Shown: positions 42,311-51,293, counted from the stretch's first letter. The stretch is DNA of 64,000 bases from RGIG2041 sp045578865 (GCA_045578865.1 JAZNLB010000005.1:1-64000); one strand, 5' to 3'. Made by a program: numbers and translations. Notes: generated by a model from the sequence alone, not told the origin.

Positions 42311-42398
42311 CTTGTCGGCGGACAAAACCGCCTACAATCCGCTATCAACTGTGGGGCGGTCGATACCGAAACGGAAAGTGTTTGCAAAAGCCGTTTTT
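42311..42398 (+). other. Structured leader of noc, unassigned
   Basis: CCGCC at 42328-42332 can pair either with GGCGG at 42317-42321 or with GGCGG at 42355-42359. Then comes GGT-CGAT-ACC, then AACGG...CCGTT followed by six T, a weak terminator-like stem. The alternatives resemble attenuator logic but match no known class that I recognise. Confidence 0.3.
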
Positions 42399-42427
42399 TG
42401 TTATTTTACATCTAAGGAGGAGCAGCA

Positions 42428-43237
42428 ATGAGTTTACCGCTCACCGTAAGTCGGGGTGCAGATACGGCCGGGGCAATTTCTCTCTTGCCAGTTGACATCA
42501 TTCATCCCAACCCATACCAACCCAGAACCCACTTTGAACAAAGTGCCCTGGACGAATTGTGCGCTTCCGTTGCGCGCTACGGGATTCTGCAACCGATTAC
42601 GGTACGACGTCTCGGCTCAGTTTACGAACTGGTAGCAGGCGAACGACGCCTGCGTGCAGCAAAGATGGTCGGTATGAACACCGTCCCCGCAGTTATAGTG
42701 CAAATAGGCGAAGAAGATATGGCTGTTTTGGCATTAATTGAAAATCTGCAACGCGCTGATTTAACCTTTATGGAGGAAGCGGAAAGTTATGAAAAACTGC
42801 TTCGCCTGCACAAAATGTCGCAACAACAGATTGCAGAAAAAGTCGGCAAAACGCAAAGCGCAATCGCCAACAAACTTCGCTTGTTAAAACTGCCGCCCGT
42901 CATCAAAAAAGGTGTGTTAGCGCATCACTTAACCGAACGGCATGCGCGTGCGCTTCTGCGTCTGGGCGAAGACTGTAAATTGCAAATGCAGGCCATAGAA
43001 ATCATCGTCGCTCGCAATTTAAATGTCAGCCAAACTGATGCGCTCGTTGAGCAGATGCTTTCCCCCAAAACGCATACTACGCCGCGCAGTAAACAGATAA
43101 GGATGCAAAATTACAAACTTGCCGCCAACACTTTAAAACAAGCGGTCAGGCTGATTCAAGAAAGTGGCATTTCAGCAGTTGTGAAGGAAAATAAGACTGC
43201 TGACTTTATAGAATACATCGTTACCCTACCTCTCTGA
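42428..43237 (+). CDS. noc: Noc/ParB family nucleoid occlusion protein
   Basis: 269 residues, CTP-switch DNA-binding protein. Seen: HPNPYQPRTHFEQSALDEL, CTP motif GERRLRAAK near residue 76, and the HTH SQQQIAEKVGKTQSAIANKL. The IANKLRLLKLP sequence is the Noc form rather than the Spo0J form. No parA partner follows, which also supports Noc. Likely prevents division over the chromosome. AAGGAGG precedes the ATG. Confidence 0.88.
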   Translation: MSLPLTVSRGADTAGAISLLPVDIIHPNPYQPRTHFEQSALDELCASVARYGILQPITVRRLGSVYELVAGERRLRAAKMVGMNTVPAVIVQIGEEDMAVLALIENLQRADLTFMEEAESYEKLLRLHKMSQQQIAEKVGKTQSAIANKLRLLKLPPVIKKGVLAHHLTERHARALLRLGEDCKLQMQAIEIIVARNLNVSQTDALVEQMLSPKTHTTPRSKQIRMQNYKLAANTLKQAVRLIQESGISAVVKENKTADFIEYIVTLPL

Positions 43238-43285
43238 CGAATGTGCTTGCCCCATATTCGTTTGATATATACCCCTAAAAAACGA

Positions 43286-43320
43286 CCCCGCATCTCCCCC
43301 CGATGCAGGGCTGTTTTTTT
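43286..43320 (+). terminator. noc terminator
   Basis: 9-position stem CCCCGCATC/GATGCAGGG with one mismatch, 7-nt C-rich loop, then CTG and seven T. Its stem core resembles the rpsF operon terminator. Confidence 0.78.
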
Positions 43321-43380
43321 ATTTAAACCCTTTGTAAATTAAAGATTTCTTAATGTAAGATTTCTCCGTACTTCTCCACG

Positions 43381-43411
43381 AAAAAAGGACCGTGGTTTCT
43401 CCCACGGTCCT
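43381..43411 (-). terminator. gdhA terminator
   Basis: 10-bp stem AGGACCGTGG/CCACGGTCCT; on the minus strand it is followed by six T. Confidence 0.85.
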
Positions 43412-43425
43412 CATAATCCATTTTC

Positions 43426-44772
43426 TTACATTACGCCCTGCGCCATCATTGCTTCGGCAATCTTTAAGAAACCTGCAATGTTTGCACCTGCAACCAGGTT
43501 ATCTTCACATCCGTATTCCTTTGCCGCTTCGCTGGCAGCCTTATAGATGGATTTCATAATGCCTTGCAGCTTTGCATCTACTTCTTCAAAACTCCAGCTA
43601 TAACGCATGGAGTTCTGGCTCATTTCAAGCCCCGAGGTAGCAACGCCGCCTGCGTTTGCAGCCTTTGCCGGACCGAACATTACGCCATTTTCCTGGAATG
43701 TTGCAACCGCTTCCGGTGTAGAAGGCATATTTGCGCCCTCTGCAACAAGCATAACGCCGTTTGCAACGAGCGTTTTTGCCTCCTCGCCGTTGAGTTCGTT
43801 TTGTGTAGCACACGGAAGTGCGATGTCACATTTCACGCTCCAAATACCTCTGCAACCTTCTGTATAGGTAGCACCTTCTACGCGAGATGCATATTCCTTA
43901 ATTCTTCCGCGCTCTACTTCCTTAATTTGCTTAATAACATCAAGATTGATACCGTTTGTATCTACAATATAACCGTTGGAGTCGGACATAGCAATAACCT
44001 TGCCACCAAATTCCGTTGCTTTCTGCGCTGCGTAAATTGCGACATTACCGGAACCGGAAACAACGACATTCTTGCCTTTAAAACTATCGCCCTTTGCAGC
44101 AAGCATTTCTTTTGTAAAGTAGCAAAGGCCAAAGCCCGTTGCTTCCTTTCGCGCCAAAGAACCGCCATAAGTAAGACCTTTGCCCGTAAGCACGCCGGTG
44201 AACTCGTCGCGCAGACGCTTATACTGACCGAACATATAGCCAATTTCTCTTGCACCAACACCAATATCGCCTGCCGGTACATCTGTATCTGCGCCGATGT
44301 ACTTAGAAAGTTCTGTCATGAACGCCTGGCAAAAACGCATGATTTCACCATCGGTTTTACCCTTCGGATCAAAGTCAGCGCCGCCTTTACCGCCGCCCAT
44401 CGGAAGCGTAGTCAAACTGTTTTTGAAGCACTGCTCAAAACCGAGGAACTTGATAACCGAAGCATTTACGCTCGGATGGAAACGGATACCGCCCTTGTAT
44501 GGGCCGATTGCCGAATTGTACTGAACTCTAAAACCTCTGTTTACCTGTACTTTGCCCGCATCGTCAACCCAAGCCACACGGAACTGAATAAAGCGTTCCG
44601 GCTCAACGATTCTTTCAATGATGCCTGCTTTGACGATATCTTCTCTCTTTTCCACAACCGGCTCAAAGGATTCAAGCACCTCGTAAACCGCCTGCAAAAA
44701 CTCTTTCTCGCCTGCGTTTCTCGCCTCAACCTTGGCATAAACTTCTGCAAGATATGCATTCTTGATTGCCAT
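43426..44772 (-). CDS. gdhA: NADP-specific glutamate dehydrogenase
   Basis: 448 residues, hexameric type, reductive amination of 2-oxoglutarate. Seen: RVAWVDDAGKVQVNRG, the GPYKGGIRFHPSVN substrate loop, PMGGGKGGADFDPKGK with catalytic Lys, VPAGDIGVGAREIG, and ATGFGLCYF before the Rossmann SGSGNVAIY. Strong AGGAGG. Its promoter sits in the terminator of the upstream gene. Confidence 0.96.
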   Translation of the reverse strand: MAIKNAYLAEVYAKVEARNAGEKEFLQAVYEVLESFEPVVEKREDIVKAGIIERIVEPERFIQFRVAWVDDAGKVQVNRGFRVQYNSAIGPYKGGIRFHPSVNASVIKFLGFEQCFKNSLTTLPMGGGKGGADFDPKGKTDGEIMRFCQAFMTELSKYIGADTDVPAGDIGVGAREIGYMFGQYKRLRDEFTGVLTGKGLTYGGSLARKEATGFGLCYFTKEMLAAKGDSFKGKNVVVSGSGNVAIYAAQKATEFGGKVIAMSDSNGYIVDTNGINLDVIKQIKEVERGRIKEYASRVEGATYTEGCRGIWSVKCDIALPCATQNELNGEEAKTLVANGVMLVAEGANMPSTPEAVATFQENGVMFGPAKAANAGGVATSGLEMSQNSMRYSWSFEEVDAKLQGIMKSIYKAASEAAKEYGCEDNLVAGANIAGFLKIAEAMMAQGVM

Positions 44773-44821
44773 ATATATTACCTCCTTAGGATAGTATACT
44801 TTTAATATGCTTCATTGGAAT

Positions 44822-44850
44822 AGTATAGCAAAAGCTTATAAAAAATGCAA
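44822..44850 (-). promoter_or_regulatory. Sigma-A promoter of gdhA
   Basis: TTGCAT (44850-44845), 17-nt spacer, TATACT (44827-44822). The -35 is the last six bases of the 3' arm of the hairpin at 44841-44875. Confidence 0.78.
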
Positions 44851-44875
44851 GCAAAAAATTTTTGCTTGCATTTTT
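44841..44875 (-). terminator. Terminator of the zinc-ribbon gene, containing the gdhA -35
   Basis: Near-perfect palindrome: ATGCAAGCAAAAA (44845-44857) pairs with TTTTTGCTTGCAT (44859-44871), extendable by four A-T pairs; T-rich tail on the minus strand. It lies about 110 nt after the zinc-ribbon gene. Confidence 0.75.
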
Positions 44876-44985
44876 TTGTGAAGATAAAACAAATCCGCTG
44901 TTTAAAATCCATTGTTTTTCGACATTTCAAAACCACCGACAATACATGATTTGAAACATCCATGAAAAAACTTGCGTATATAATC

Positions 44986-45423
44986 TTATTCTTCCGTAGT
45001 TTCCACCTCTACAACCGTCTCTGTCTCAGCATGCGCCGGCATGGCATCCACGGTTTGCGCCAGTACTGCACCGCATTTTGCACAATAGGTCGCATCTTCG
45101 GCATTCTCCGTATGACAAGCTTCACATACTTTCAAATTGCGTACAGACGCATACTCTGCTTTAAGTCGTTCAAGTTCTGCATGCAATGTATCGAGTTCGG
45201 CACACTTTGTTTCAATTTCTTCCGAGTCGCCCTCATCATTGCGGTATGCTTCGTATACAATCTTACCTATGGCATTGTATACATCCTTGATTTTGCCCTC
45301 CGCAGATACGATGGCTACCTTCAATTTTGTAAGTTTGGCAACCTCGCCGGATTTTTGCATCACAACCTCTTTGGTTTTATTCGCATGATGTAAAAATTTT
45401 TCCATAAAACCTTTAAATTCCAT
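44986..45423 (-). CDS. Coiled-coil zinc-ribbon protein, unknown function
   Basis: 145 residues: a helical N-terminal part (KTKEVVMQKSGEVAKLTKLK; then a coiled coil about 60-90 with EIETKCAELDTLHAELERLK), a zinc ribbon CEACHTENAEDATYCAKCG near residues 99-117, and an acidic tail. Similar small proteins are common in Clostridia without known function. Monocistronic. Confidence 0.75.
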   Translation of the reverse strand: MEFKGFMEKFLHHANKTKEVVMQKSGEVAKLTKLKVAIVSAEGKIKDVYNAIGKIVYEAYRNDEGDSEEIETKCAELDTLHAELERLKAEYASVRNLKVCEACHTENAEDATYCAKCGAVLAQTVDAMPAHAETETVVEVETTEE

Positions 45424-45505
45424 TTAAAATACCTCCCTTGGTATGATTTTTATTTATACAGCATTTGCTGTTGTATACATAGTTCTTTTCCTAATTCCCA
45501 AAAAG

Positions 45506-45600
45506 TTAAAAAACGAGAAAATTCGGATGCAGCGCTAGGCGGCTGCATCGCCGCTATATTTTTATATGTGGCGAGGCAACAACGACGCGATGCGCCAAAT
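45506..45600. repeat. Structured tandem repeat, unit A
   Basis: First of two units offset by 105 bp. Contains a perfect 8-bp hairpin GATGCAGC (45526-45533)/GCTGCATC (45542-45549) and a CGCC...GGCG stem with ATAT and T loop. The outer AATTCGG arm pairs imperfectly here. Confidence 0.85.
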
Positions 45601-45610
45601 TCTTTTGCGT

Positions 45611-45707
45611 TTTAAAAACGAGGAAATTCGGATGCAGCGCTAGGCGGCTGCTTCGCCGCTATATTTTTATATGCGGCGAGGCAACAACGACGCGATGCGC
45701 CGAATTT
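45611..45707. repeat. Structured tandem repeat, unit B
   Basis: Second unit, about 92% identical to A by eye. Outer arms AAATTCGG (45624-45631) and CCGAATTT (45700-45707) enclose two hairpins: GATGCAGC/GCTGCTTC (one mismatch) and CGCCGC(T)ATAT/ATATGCGGCG (loop TTTT), giving a three-way-junction shape. It lies just after the xerD stop and would be in its 3' untranslated RNA. Confidence 0.85.
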
Positions 45708-45718
45708 ACCGTTTTTTT

Positions 45719-46603
45719 TCATGCGCGGGGATGGGATTTTTGATATATATCCTTTATTCTGTACTTCTGCATTTGCGCGTAGATTTGGGTAGAGGAAATG
45801 TCGCTGTGGCCGAGCATTTCTTGGATGGAGCGCAGGTCAGCACCGTTTTCGAGAAGGTGGACGGCAAAAGAATGACGAAGGGTGTGCGGGGTCAGTTCAC
45901 AAGAAATCTCCGCTTTTTCTTTATAGGAGCGGATGAGTTTCCAGAAACCTTGGCGCGTCATGGGTTTGCCGTTGGTGTTGACAAAAAGAGCGTCCGTTGT
46001 ATTTTGATGCAAAAGAAACTCGCGTGCATCTGAAAGATAGGCAGCGATGGCATCGGTGGCATATTTTCCGAGCGGAATAATGCGCTCTTTTTTTGAAGCG
46101 CAGCGCACAAAACCAAGTTGAAGGTTTACATCTTCAAGTTTCAGAGAAATCAGTTCGCTGACACGCATACCACTGGCATAAAGGATTTCAAGCATCGCTT
46201 TGTCACGCAACCCTTTTTTGTCGGTGATTTGTGGTGCATCTAAAAGCCGCTCTACTTCCTGCGGTGTTAAAATTTGCGGTTGTTTGCGCTGCACGCGCGG
46301 CGTTTGCAAATCGAATGCAATATTTTCAGAGCTTGTCCCTGATTGTACAAGGTAGGCATGAAACGAGCGTAAAGATGCACAGATGCGTGACACGGTTGAG
46401 GTGGCCTTTCCCTGTTTTTGCATTTGCAGTAAATATGTAAGCACCACTGTTTTATTGATTTGCTTTGGCTCTATGATACCTCGCTGGCTTAAAAAATGCA
46501 AATAGGCTTGTATGTCACGGCGGTACGAAGAAAGCGTATTTTCCGACAGCTTGCGTGCTTTAGAAAGATACTGTATGTAATTGTCCAAGTACGCTGATAG
46601 CAT
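45719..46603 (-). CDS. xerD: Tyrosine recombinase XerC/XerD family
   Basis: 294 residues, site-specific recombinase, probably for chromosome dimer resolution at dif. Seen: SAM-like N-domain LSKARKLSENTLSSYRRDI, catalytic Arg in ASGMRVSEL, the box HTLRHSFAVH near 240-249, LGHSDISST, and the Tyr near residue 275 (QIYAQ). It sits beside spoIIM, as xerD (ripX) lies near spoIIM in Bacillus. No integrase-linked mobile genes surround it, so a housekeeping role is favoured over an element integrase. Confidence 0.9.
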   Translation of the reverse strand: MLSAYLDNYIQYLSKARKLSENTLSSYRRDIQAYLHFLSQRGIIEPKQINKTVVLTYLLQMQKQGKATSTVSRICASLRSFHAYLVQSGTSSENIAFDLQTPRVQRKQPQILTPQEVERLLDAPQITDKKGLRDKAMLEILYASGMRVSELISLKLEDVNLQLGFVRCASKKERIIPLGKYATDAIAAYLSDAREFLLHQNTTDALFVNTNGKPMTRQGFWKLIRSYKEKAEISCELTPHTLRHSFAVHLLENGADLRSIQEMLGHSDISSTQIYAQMQKYRIKDIYQKSHPRA

Positions 46604-46690
46604 TTACACGCACCCTTCCGATGTTTCTCTATTTCATTTTACAAGATTTTTTTGAAAATGTACATAGTTTTTTAAAAATTTTATGTAAAC

Positions 46691-47305
46691 CTACAGTTTG
46701 ACCTTTGAAAGAAATTTTAAAATCAAACGCCAGCCGATGTATCCTTCATAAAAGGCCGCCAGTGCAAACACGCATAAAATCACCAGACAAAATATGCAGT
46801 AAACAAAAAAGCGACTGCGTCGAAGCGAGCGATCCACCGTCGGCGGTGCAAGGGCACGGTGTATGGCAACACAGGCTTGCATCTGCATCGCGGGTAGGAC
46901 AAGCAACATCTGCGGCAGCAAACCCGCCGCCGCGGCGCCCAGTCCCGAAAGACCGTAAAGTATAAAAAGTGCGGCGACAGAAAAGCCGCACAAAAATCCG
47001 CGCACACCCAACAACAGCGGCGCAAATGCCACACCCAAACGGCTTGTTGCACATAAACTCAGCAGAACCCACAAACGCAAATAATTGACAAAGGATGCAC
47101 GGAAAATATGCAAACTGTCCGTTAAGGCAAGCAAGCCCTCCTTGCCTGCAAACACGCCGTAGAGCGCTTCGCTTGCCGTGTGCGGCAAACGGGCGCAGTA
47201 TACTCCGCCCAAAAGGCTCCCTGCCGCAAAGAAAAACAACCCCAAAAGCAAAAGCCTGCAATGTTGCCGTATGTAATTTTGAAATAAACCGCCGCCAACC
47301 TGCAT
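46691..47305 (-). CDS. spoIIM: Stage II sporulation protein M
   Basis: 204 residues, about five transmembrane helices; part of the SpoIID-SpoIIM-SpoIIP engulfment machine that remodels septal peptidoglycan. Seen: LLLGLFFFAAGSLLGG near the start, the GVRGFLCGFSVAALF segment and GLLPQMLLVLPAM, as in the family. GGGAGGTG precedes the ATG. Upstream of xerD on the same strand. Confidence 0.9.
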   Translation of the reverse strand: MQVGGGLFQNYIRQHCRLLLLGLFFFAAGSLLGGVYCARLPHTASEALYGVFAGKEGLLALTDSLHIFRASFVNYLRLWVLLSLCATSRLGVAFAPLLLGVRGFLCGFSVAALFILYGLSGLGAAAAGLLPQMLLVLPAMQMQACVAIHRALAPPTVDRSLRRSRFFVYCIFCLVILCVFALAAFYEGYIGWRLILKFLSKVKL

Positions 47306-47356
47306 GGATAAACACCTCCCGTATTTATCCTATGCCCGGCTTGGCAGCATTAGTCG

Positions 47357-49624
47357 TTACTGTACAAATTCAAATTTCACGCCCTGCAGTGTCAAGGTCA
47401 GTTTCACATACGCAAATCGCTGTGCATCGTCAAAAAATGTCATTGTATGTGCATTTTTGAGTGCGCCGCATACGATGTAAGTCACACCATTGGTCATGAC
47501 ATACTCTGTCTCACTGCCCTCGTAGACCACATAAACCCTTTTGCCTTTTTCCACCGCATCTGCAAGCACCGCATCGAATACACGCTTTTCGTTTTCTTCT
47601 AATGTATAAACCGACTTAGGCATCAAAATCACGATGCTTTTCTCTTTGGCATTTTCAACTGCATCTATCAGCTTCGCCCATTGCGAGGCATCCGTTTTTT
47701 TGATGCCGCCATTTGCGTTGTTGACCGTTATCAAAAGATTGTTGTTGATGCTTTGCGCCGAAAACCCGCTCACCTGATGCAAGCCGTCCGTATCGCCATC
47801 ATAATCTCCCAATCGATATGAAACGCCTCCGCTCTGCAACAAAACCTGCTCCCGTTGCATCCGCAGCAAACGCTTAAGCAAGGTGTTTTCCTCATAACTG
47901 TCGCCCGTGATGCAAATCGTATAACCGTTTCCTGCTCCGTATTGCGGATGCACAGGCCCGATATCATTTGGTTTATTATATAAAACAGATGCTGATGTTG
48001 CCACTGCCGCATAAGCTTTTAAATCTCCGATTTGAGCGCAAACATTTGCGCTGCCTTGCGAAAGCGCACGCACCTTGCCGTGCTGCACCGAAAATGCAGG
48101 GCTGTCGACTGACCAGATTGCATTTTTTGCATCCAAACGCACATGATGTCCGTATGCATCCGTTGCCCACAATGCAAAATTAAAACTTTCACCCACCGCA
48201 ATCTGCTTGCTTTGGGAAGCCAGATACAAGTCCGTATACTCTGCTACACTGACAAAATGTACTTTGGTTTTCACCTTTCCGCAAGTCAGCGTTAACACAT
48301 ACTCGCCACCCTGCAACGGCACGACAGTGTTTCCCGAAATTTTTGCAGGCAGATTTGCCGTTATGCTCACCTTGTTTTTTGCGCTTACGGGATTAAAATA
48401 TTTGTCATAGAGCGCATAATCTACCTCAACCGCTGAGCCGCACGCCACCACAGAAGCCAATACTTTTGCTTCCATACCGAAAGCCTCCGATGTCGGCGCA
48501 TCTTCAAAAATGCCGATGGCGGTCGATACCTTTCGCATACTGCCCGTCAGCGTATTTTGCACTTCCAGTTTTTCGGTATACCGGTCGCGCGCCACCATCG
48601 TAGTCGAACCACCGCCGTCTAAATTCAGTGCGGTATCACAACCGAGTTCAATTAAAAGGCGGGCAAGTTCGGTCTGGTTCATGCCCTCGCACTCGGAAAG
48701 TCTGCCGTCAACCGTCACAAGCATCAAGGTGGTACCTTCTTTATCTATGCCGACTGCCGTGCGTTGAGAATATCCCGATATCGTATTGGTAAAAGGCGCA
48801 ACTTTCCCATCTTTGACCAAAAGTGTACCGCCACCCGTTGCTTCACGCAGTTTTTTGGTCTGGGGCGAAAGTGTGTGTTGCAATTCAACCGTATCTCCAA
48901 TTTCAAAATTGTCGGTCAAAAATCCGTTGACATCGCTGTTTGTCACCAACACATATCCATCCTGCGGAATGGCAATCGCCTGCGCGCCCACATAAATTGC
49001 CGACACTTTGCCGTCTTCAACCACCATCTGTGCAAGTCCCGTTGCTTCCGCCGGCGCATAGGTCTGCTTACCCCACGCCGAGGTCAACATGGTAATTGCG
49101 CCGCCCATGGACGGCAGTTTGTTTATTGCATACAGCTCGCAAGTGTATCCCTGCGGCGATGTAAGCAGAGCTTCAAAAGAAAAATAGGTAAACAACGCCT
49201 CATTTTCCTGTGTAATTGCAAAACCGGCAAGCCCCGGATCTTTGGATGGTGAAGCCACATATGCACCATTTTGCACCACCATGCCTAGTGCATTTGTCTG
49301 ACCGGAACGCACATTAAAAAAGTCGCCGTTTACCGCCGCCACAGCGCCGCTTCGCTCCGCCATAGACAATGTAGTTTCAAGTGCGGATACACCCTCCGCC
49401 GCCGTCAATACGCGCAGCGATAAATGCGAGTTGTCCAAATCCATATACAACACACGAATTTTATCCCATGTATTTTGGTAAAAACGGTCGAGCGCACGCA
49501 GCTGCACACCATCTGTAATCGTTTCGGTCGTATCGCTTTCCCAGAGCGGCGCCGCCTGTGCAACAACGCTGCTGAGCCATAATACACTTATAAGCAATAT
49601 GATAATTTTCACTATCTTCTTCAT
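47357..49624 (-). CDS. Secreted phosphodiester glycosidase (NAGPA domain) protein
   Basis: 755 residues. Signal peptide (KIIILLISVLWLSSVVAQA), then a NAGPA/DUF2233 domain to about residue 385 with AVNGDFFN, GYSQRTAVGID and NLDGGGSTTM. It is followed by Ig-like modules (KIIVLGESFNFALWAT-like segment) and a C-terminal calcineurin-like or hydrolase-like region with LGDYDGD and VYEGSETEYVM. The first domain cleaves GlcNAc-1-phosphate diesters in relatives, suggesting action on wall teichoic acid or other phosphopolymers. The ATG at 49624 follows GTGAGG. Domain boundaries after 385 are uncertain. Confidence 0.8.
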   Translation of the reverse strand: MKKIVKIIILLISVLWLSSVVAQAAPLWESDTTETITDGVQLRALDRFYQNTWDKIRVLYMDLDNSHLSLRVLTAAEGVSALETTLSMAERSGAVAAVNGDFFNVRSGQTNALGMVVQNGAYVASPSKDPGLAGFAITQENEALFTYFSFEALLTSPQGYTCELYAINKLPSMGGAITMLTSAWGKQTYAPAEATGLAQMVVEDGKVSAIYVGAQAIAIPQDGYVLVTNSDVNGFLTDNFEIGDTVELQHTLSPQTKKLREATGGGTLLVKDGKVAPFTNTISGYSQRTAVGIDKEGTTLMLVTVDGRLSECEGMNQTELARLLIELGCDTALNLDGGGSTTMVARDRYTEKLEVQNTLTGSMRKVSTAIGIFEDAPTSEAFGMEAKVLASVVACGSAVEVDYALYDKYFNPVSAKNKVSITANLPAKISGNTVVPLQGGEYVLTLTCGKVKTKVHFVSVAEYTDLYLASQSKQIAVGESFNFALWATDAYGHHVRLDAKNAIWSVDSPAFSVQHGKVRALSQGSANVCAQIGDLKAYAAVATSASVLYNKPNDIGPVHPQYGAGNGYTICITGDSYEENTLLKRLLRMQREQVLLQSGGVSYRLGDYDGDTDGLHQVSGFSAQSINNNLLITVNNANGGIKKTDASQWAKLIDAVENAKEKSIVILMPKSVYTLEENEKRVFDAVLADAVEKGKRVYVVYEGSETEYVMTNGVTYIVCGALKNAHTMTFFDDAQRFAYVKLTLTLQGVKFEFVQ

Positions 49625-49743
49625 TATGTACCTCACTTCATTTCGTTCAATATTATTTTAGTACATCCTACCCCGGTTTGTAAAGAGGCGGATTTTGACA
49701 AAATTACAAAAAATTCTTTACAAAGCAATTTGCTTATGATAAA

Positions 49744-49854
49744 CTGTACTTAAGTCAATACGGTAGCTTTTTTTCGGTGCAGAGACATCGGCAAGTTTAC
49801 ATCGTAGTACAGGTTTTAACCTTGTCTGTTTTTGCACAGGCAGGTTTTTTTTTT
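49744..49854 (+). ncRNA. PyrR-binding attenuator leader of uraA
   Basis: Three mutually exclusive structures are visible. The anti-antiterminator pairs CTGTACT (49744-49750) with AGTACAG (49806-49812) and encloses hairpin CGGTG-CAGAGA-CATCG (49775-49790), whose hexaloop fits the PyrR consensus CNGNGA. The antiterminator pairs ACAGGTT (49809-49815) with AACCTTGT (49818-49825). The terminator is at 49818-49854. UMP-bound PyrR would hold the first form, letting the terminator form. The upper-stem bases differ from the published consensus but still pair. No pyrR gene is in this window. Confidence 0.65.
49818..49854 (+). terminator. Attenuator terminator in the uraA leader
   Basis: AACCTTGTCTGT pairs with ACAGGCAGGTT (one bulge, one wobble), followed by ten T. 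Located before the uraA start. Confidence 0.8.
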
Positions 49855-49908
49855 GCAAAAAAGTTACTGTGATGCACGGACAAAATTATATAAGGGGGTT
49901 TTTCTCAC

Positions 49909-51270
49909 ATGGCAAAAGAGAAAAAGGTAATTTCCGGCCCGATTTACGATGCGCGTGAATTGGGCGGCGGTAAAACGCTCGTGCTCGGTCTGCAGCACAT
50001 GTTTGCTATGTTCGGCGCAACCGTTTTGGTGCCGATCATCACAGGCTTAAGTGTTTCCGCAACACTGTTGTTTGCAGGTATTGGCACACTGTTGTTCCAC
50101 CTGCTCACCAAAGGTAAAGTTCCGGCATTTTTAGGTTCTTCCTTTGCGTTCCTCGGCGGTTATGCTGCAGTTGCTGCATACTGCACAGCAAACGGCATCG
50201 AAAACTTCTCTGCATATGCAGGTGTCGGTGTGGCTTGTGCGGGTCTTTTGTATGTATTGCTCGCGGCGCTGTTTAAAATCTTCGGTGCAAAGAAAGTTAT
50301 GCGTTTCTTCCCACCGATCGTTACAGGTCCGATTATCATTGCAATCGGTCTTACGCTTTCCGGCAGCGCAATCACGAACTGTACCACAAACTGGTGGATT
50401 GCCATCGTTGCAATTTTGGTTATCATCATCTGCAACATTTGGGGCAAAGGCATGATTAAAATCATCCCGATTCTTTTGGGCGTTGTTGTTTCTTACATCG
50501 TAGCGGCTATTGCAGGCGAAGTAGATTTCACAACCGTAAAAGACGCAGCATGGATCGGTCTTCCGGTTGCATGGAACAATACTGCACTTTCACTGTTCGG
50601 CGGTGCAGACGGCGGCGCAATCATCTCTGCAATCATCACCATTATGCCGATTGCAATCGCAACCATCATCGAGCACATCGGTGATGTCTGTGCAATCAGT
50701 TCCACCGTTGAGAAAAACTACATTGAAAATCCGGGCCTGCACAGAACGCTCCTTGGTGACGGTCTCGCAACAAGTTTGGCAGCACTCTTCGGTGCTCCGG
50801 CAAACACAACTTACGGCGAAAATACAGGCGTACTTGCTCTGACAAAGGTTTACGACCCGAAGGTAATCAGAATTGCGGCTTACTTTGCAATCCTGTTCTC
50901 CTTCTCCCCGAAATTTGCGGCACTCATTAACTCGATGCCTGCATCCGTTGTCGGCGGTGTTTCCCTGGTGCTCTACGGTATGATTTCCGCAGTCGGCGTA
51001 AGAAATGTTGTTGAAAGCAAGGCCGACTTCTCCAAGTCCAGAAATGTTATTATCGCTGCGCTCATCTTAGTGCTCTCCATCGGTATTAAATACTACGATG
51101 CATCCGGTGCTGTAAGCTTCGCAGTTGGCAACATCACCATCAGCCTCTCCGGTCTTGCAATCGCAGCGCTGGTTGGTATTATCTTAAATGCCGTTCTGCC
51201 GGGTAAGGATTACGAGTTTAAGACAGAAAATCCGAAGGAAGCACATCCGGGTGTTGACTTTAAGGTTTGA
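49909..51270 (+). CDS. uraA: Uracil permease
   Basis: 453 residues, NCS2 family, about 12-14 transmembrane segments. Seen: GLQHMFAMFGATVLVP, IGDVCAISSTVEKN with the EHIGD substrate motif, and ANTTYGENTGVLALTKV, the form typical of uracil rather than xanthine carriers. Imports uracil as proton symporter. Control by a PyrR attenuator and the presence of udp and cdd in the window fit pyrimidine salvage. Confidence 0.93.
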   Translation: MAKEKKVISGPIYDARELGGGKTLVLGLQHMFAMFGATVLVPIITGLSVSATLLFAGIGTLLFHLLTKGKVPAFLGSSFAFLGGYAAVAAYCTANGIENFSAYAGVGVACAGLLYVLLAALFKIFGAKKVMRFFPPIVTGPIIIAIGLTLSGSAITNCTTNWWIAIVAILVIIICNIWGKGMIKIIPILLGVVVSYIVAAIAGEVDFTTVKDAAWIGLPVAWNNTALSLFGGADGGAIISAIITIMPIAIATIIEHIGDVCAISSTVEKNYIENPGLHRTLLGDGLATSLAALFGAPANTTYGENTGVLALTKVYDPKVIRIAAYFAILFSFSPKFAALINSMPASVVGGVSLVLYGMISAVGVRNVVESKADFSKSRNVIIAALILVLSIGIKYYDASGAVSFAVGNITISLSGLAIAALVGIILNAVLPGKDYEFKTENPKEAHPGVDFKV

Positions 51271-51293
51271 TTATAAAGCAATAAATATTTTAG

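Noticed and set aside
42232..43240. parS or Noc-binding sites near noc
   Set aside because: I looked for the parS palindrome and the Noc palindrome in the vicinity and saw neither.
43564..44805. Long plus-strand open frame opposite gdhA
   Set aside because: Mirror frame of a well-conserved gene; no RBS or family.
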